Source: Lachnospiraceae bacterium
GTDB lineage: Bacteria > Bacillota > Clostridia > Lachnospirales > Lachnospiraceae
Assembly: GCA_024694965.1 (NCBI GenBank)
Contig: JAILJC010000212.1
Span: 1-64,000 of the forward strand
DNA length: 64,000 nucleotides
Direction of reading: 5' to 3'
Below the pieces are notes generated by a model. That model saw nothing but the letters and a program-made list of their open reading frames with translations, was not told the DNA's origin and ran no database searches. The position numbers were made by a program, and so were the translations under genes. This document shows positions 63,957 to 64,000 of this stretch, one piece after another. The number at the start of each line of letters is the position of its first letter. Position 1 is the first letter of the stretch.

Positions 63957-64000
63957 ATTTCCAAAACATTTTTCAGAACTAACCCTAAAGTAAATTTAGG

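Overview
This 64 kb window spans the replication origin of a Firmicutes chromosome, probably Lachnospiraceae-like (inferred from gene content such as DUF3881/DUF4446-like proteins; not tested). The core is parB-parA-(2 perfect parS)-coiled-coil ORF-rsmG-mnmG-mnmE-jag-yidC-yidD-rnpA-rpmH on the minus strand, a DnaA-box cluster at about 43.67-43.77 kb, then dnaA-dnaN-yaaA-recF-gyrB-gyrA on the plus strand. The left arm carries ddl, a MATE transporter/GH113-like pair, a tightly overlapping minus-strand envelope operon (cca, PEGA protein, esterase, PTPS-related membrane protein, CelD_N-type lipoprotein, alpha/beta hydrolase, membrane-anchored MurF-like ligase), ackA, proS, and two DacF-like carboxypeptidases. 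The most interesting content is two Dlt-like surface-polymer acylation loci. Locus 1 (28.76-31.44 kb) has an SGNH/DltD-like protein, an ACP, an MBOAT and an unlisted 40-aa DltX-like peptide ending ILYQGF. Locus 2 (54.5-59.9 kb) has a DltA/NRPS-like adenylation enzyme, a PLP decarboxylase and an ACP, converging on an SGNH protein and an MBOAT whose own C-terminus ends FMYQAF. Locus 2 plus the adjacent YfhO/CsbB-like glycosylation pair (60-63.7 kb) is the best candidate for an undescribed envelope-decoration system. Two tRNAs (Arg-CCT, Ser-GCT) and a strong promoter with a structured leader at the right edge are also visible. Family calls are from reading protein motifs; no database search was run.
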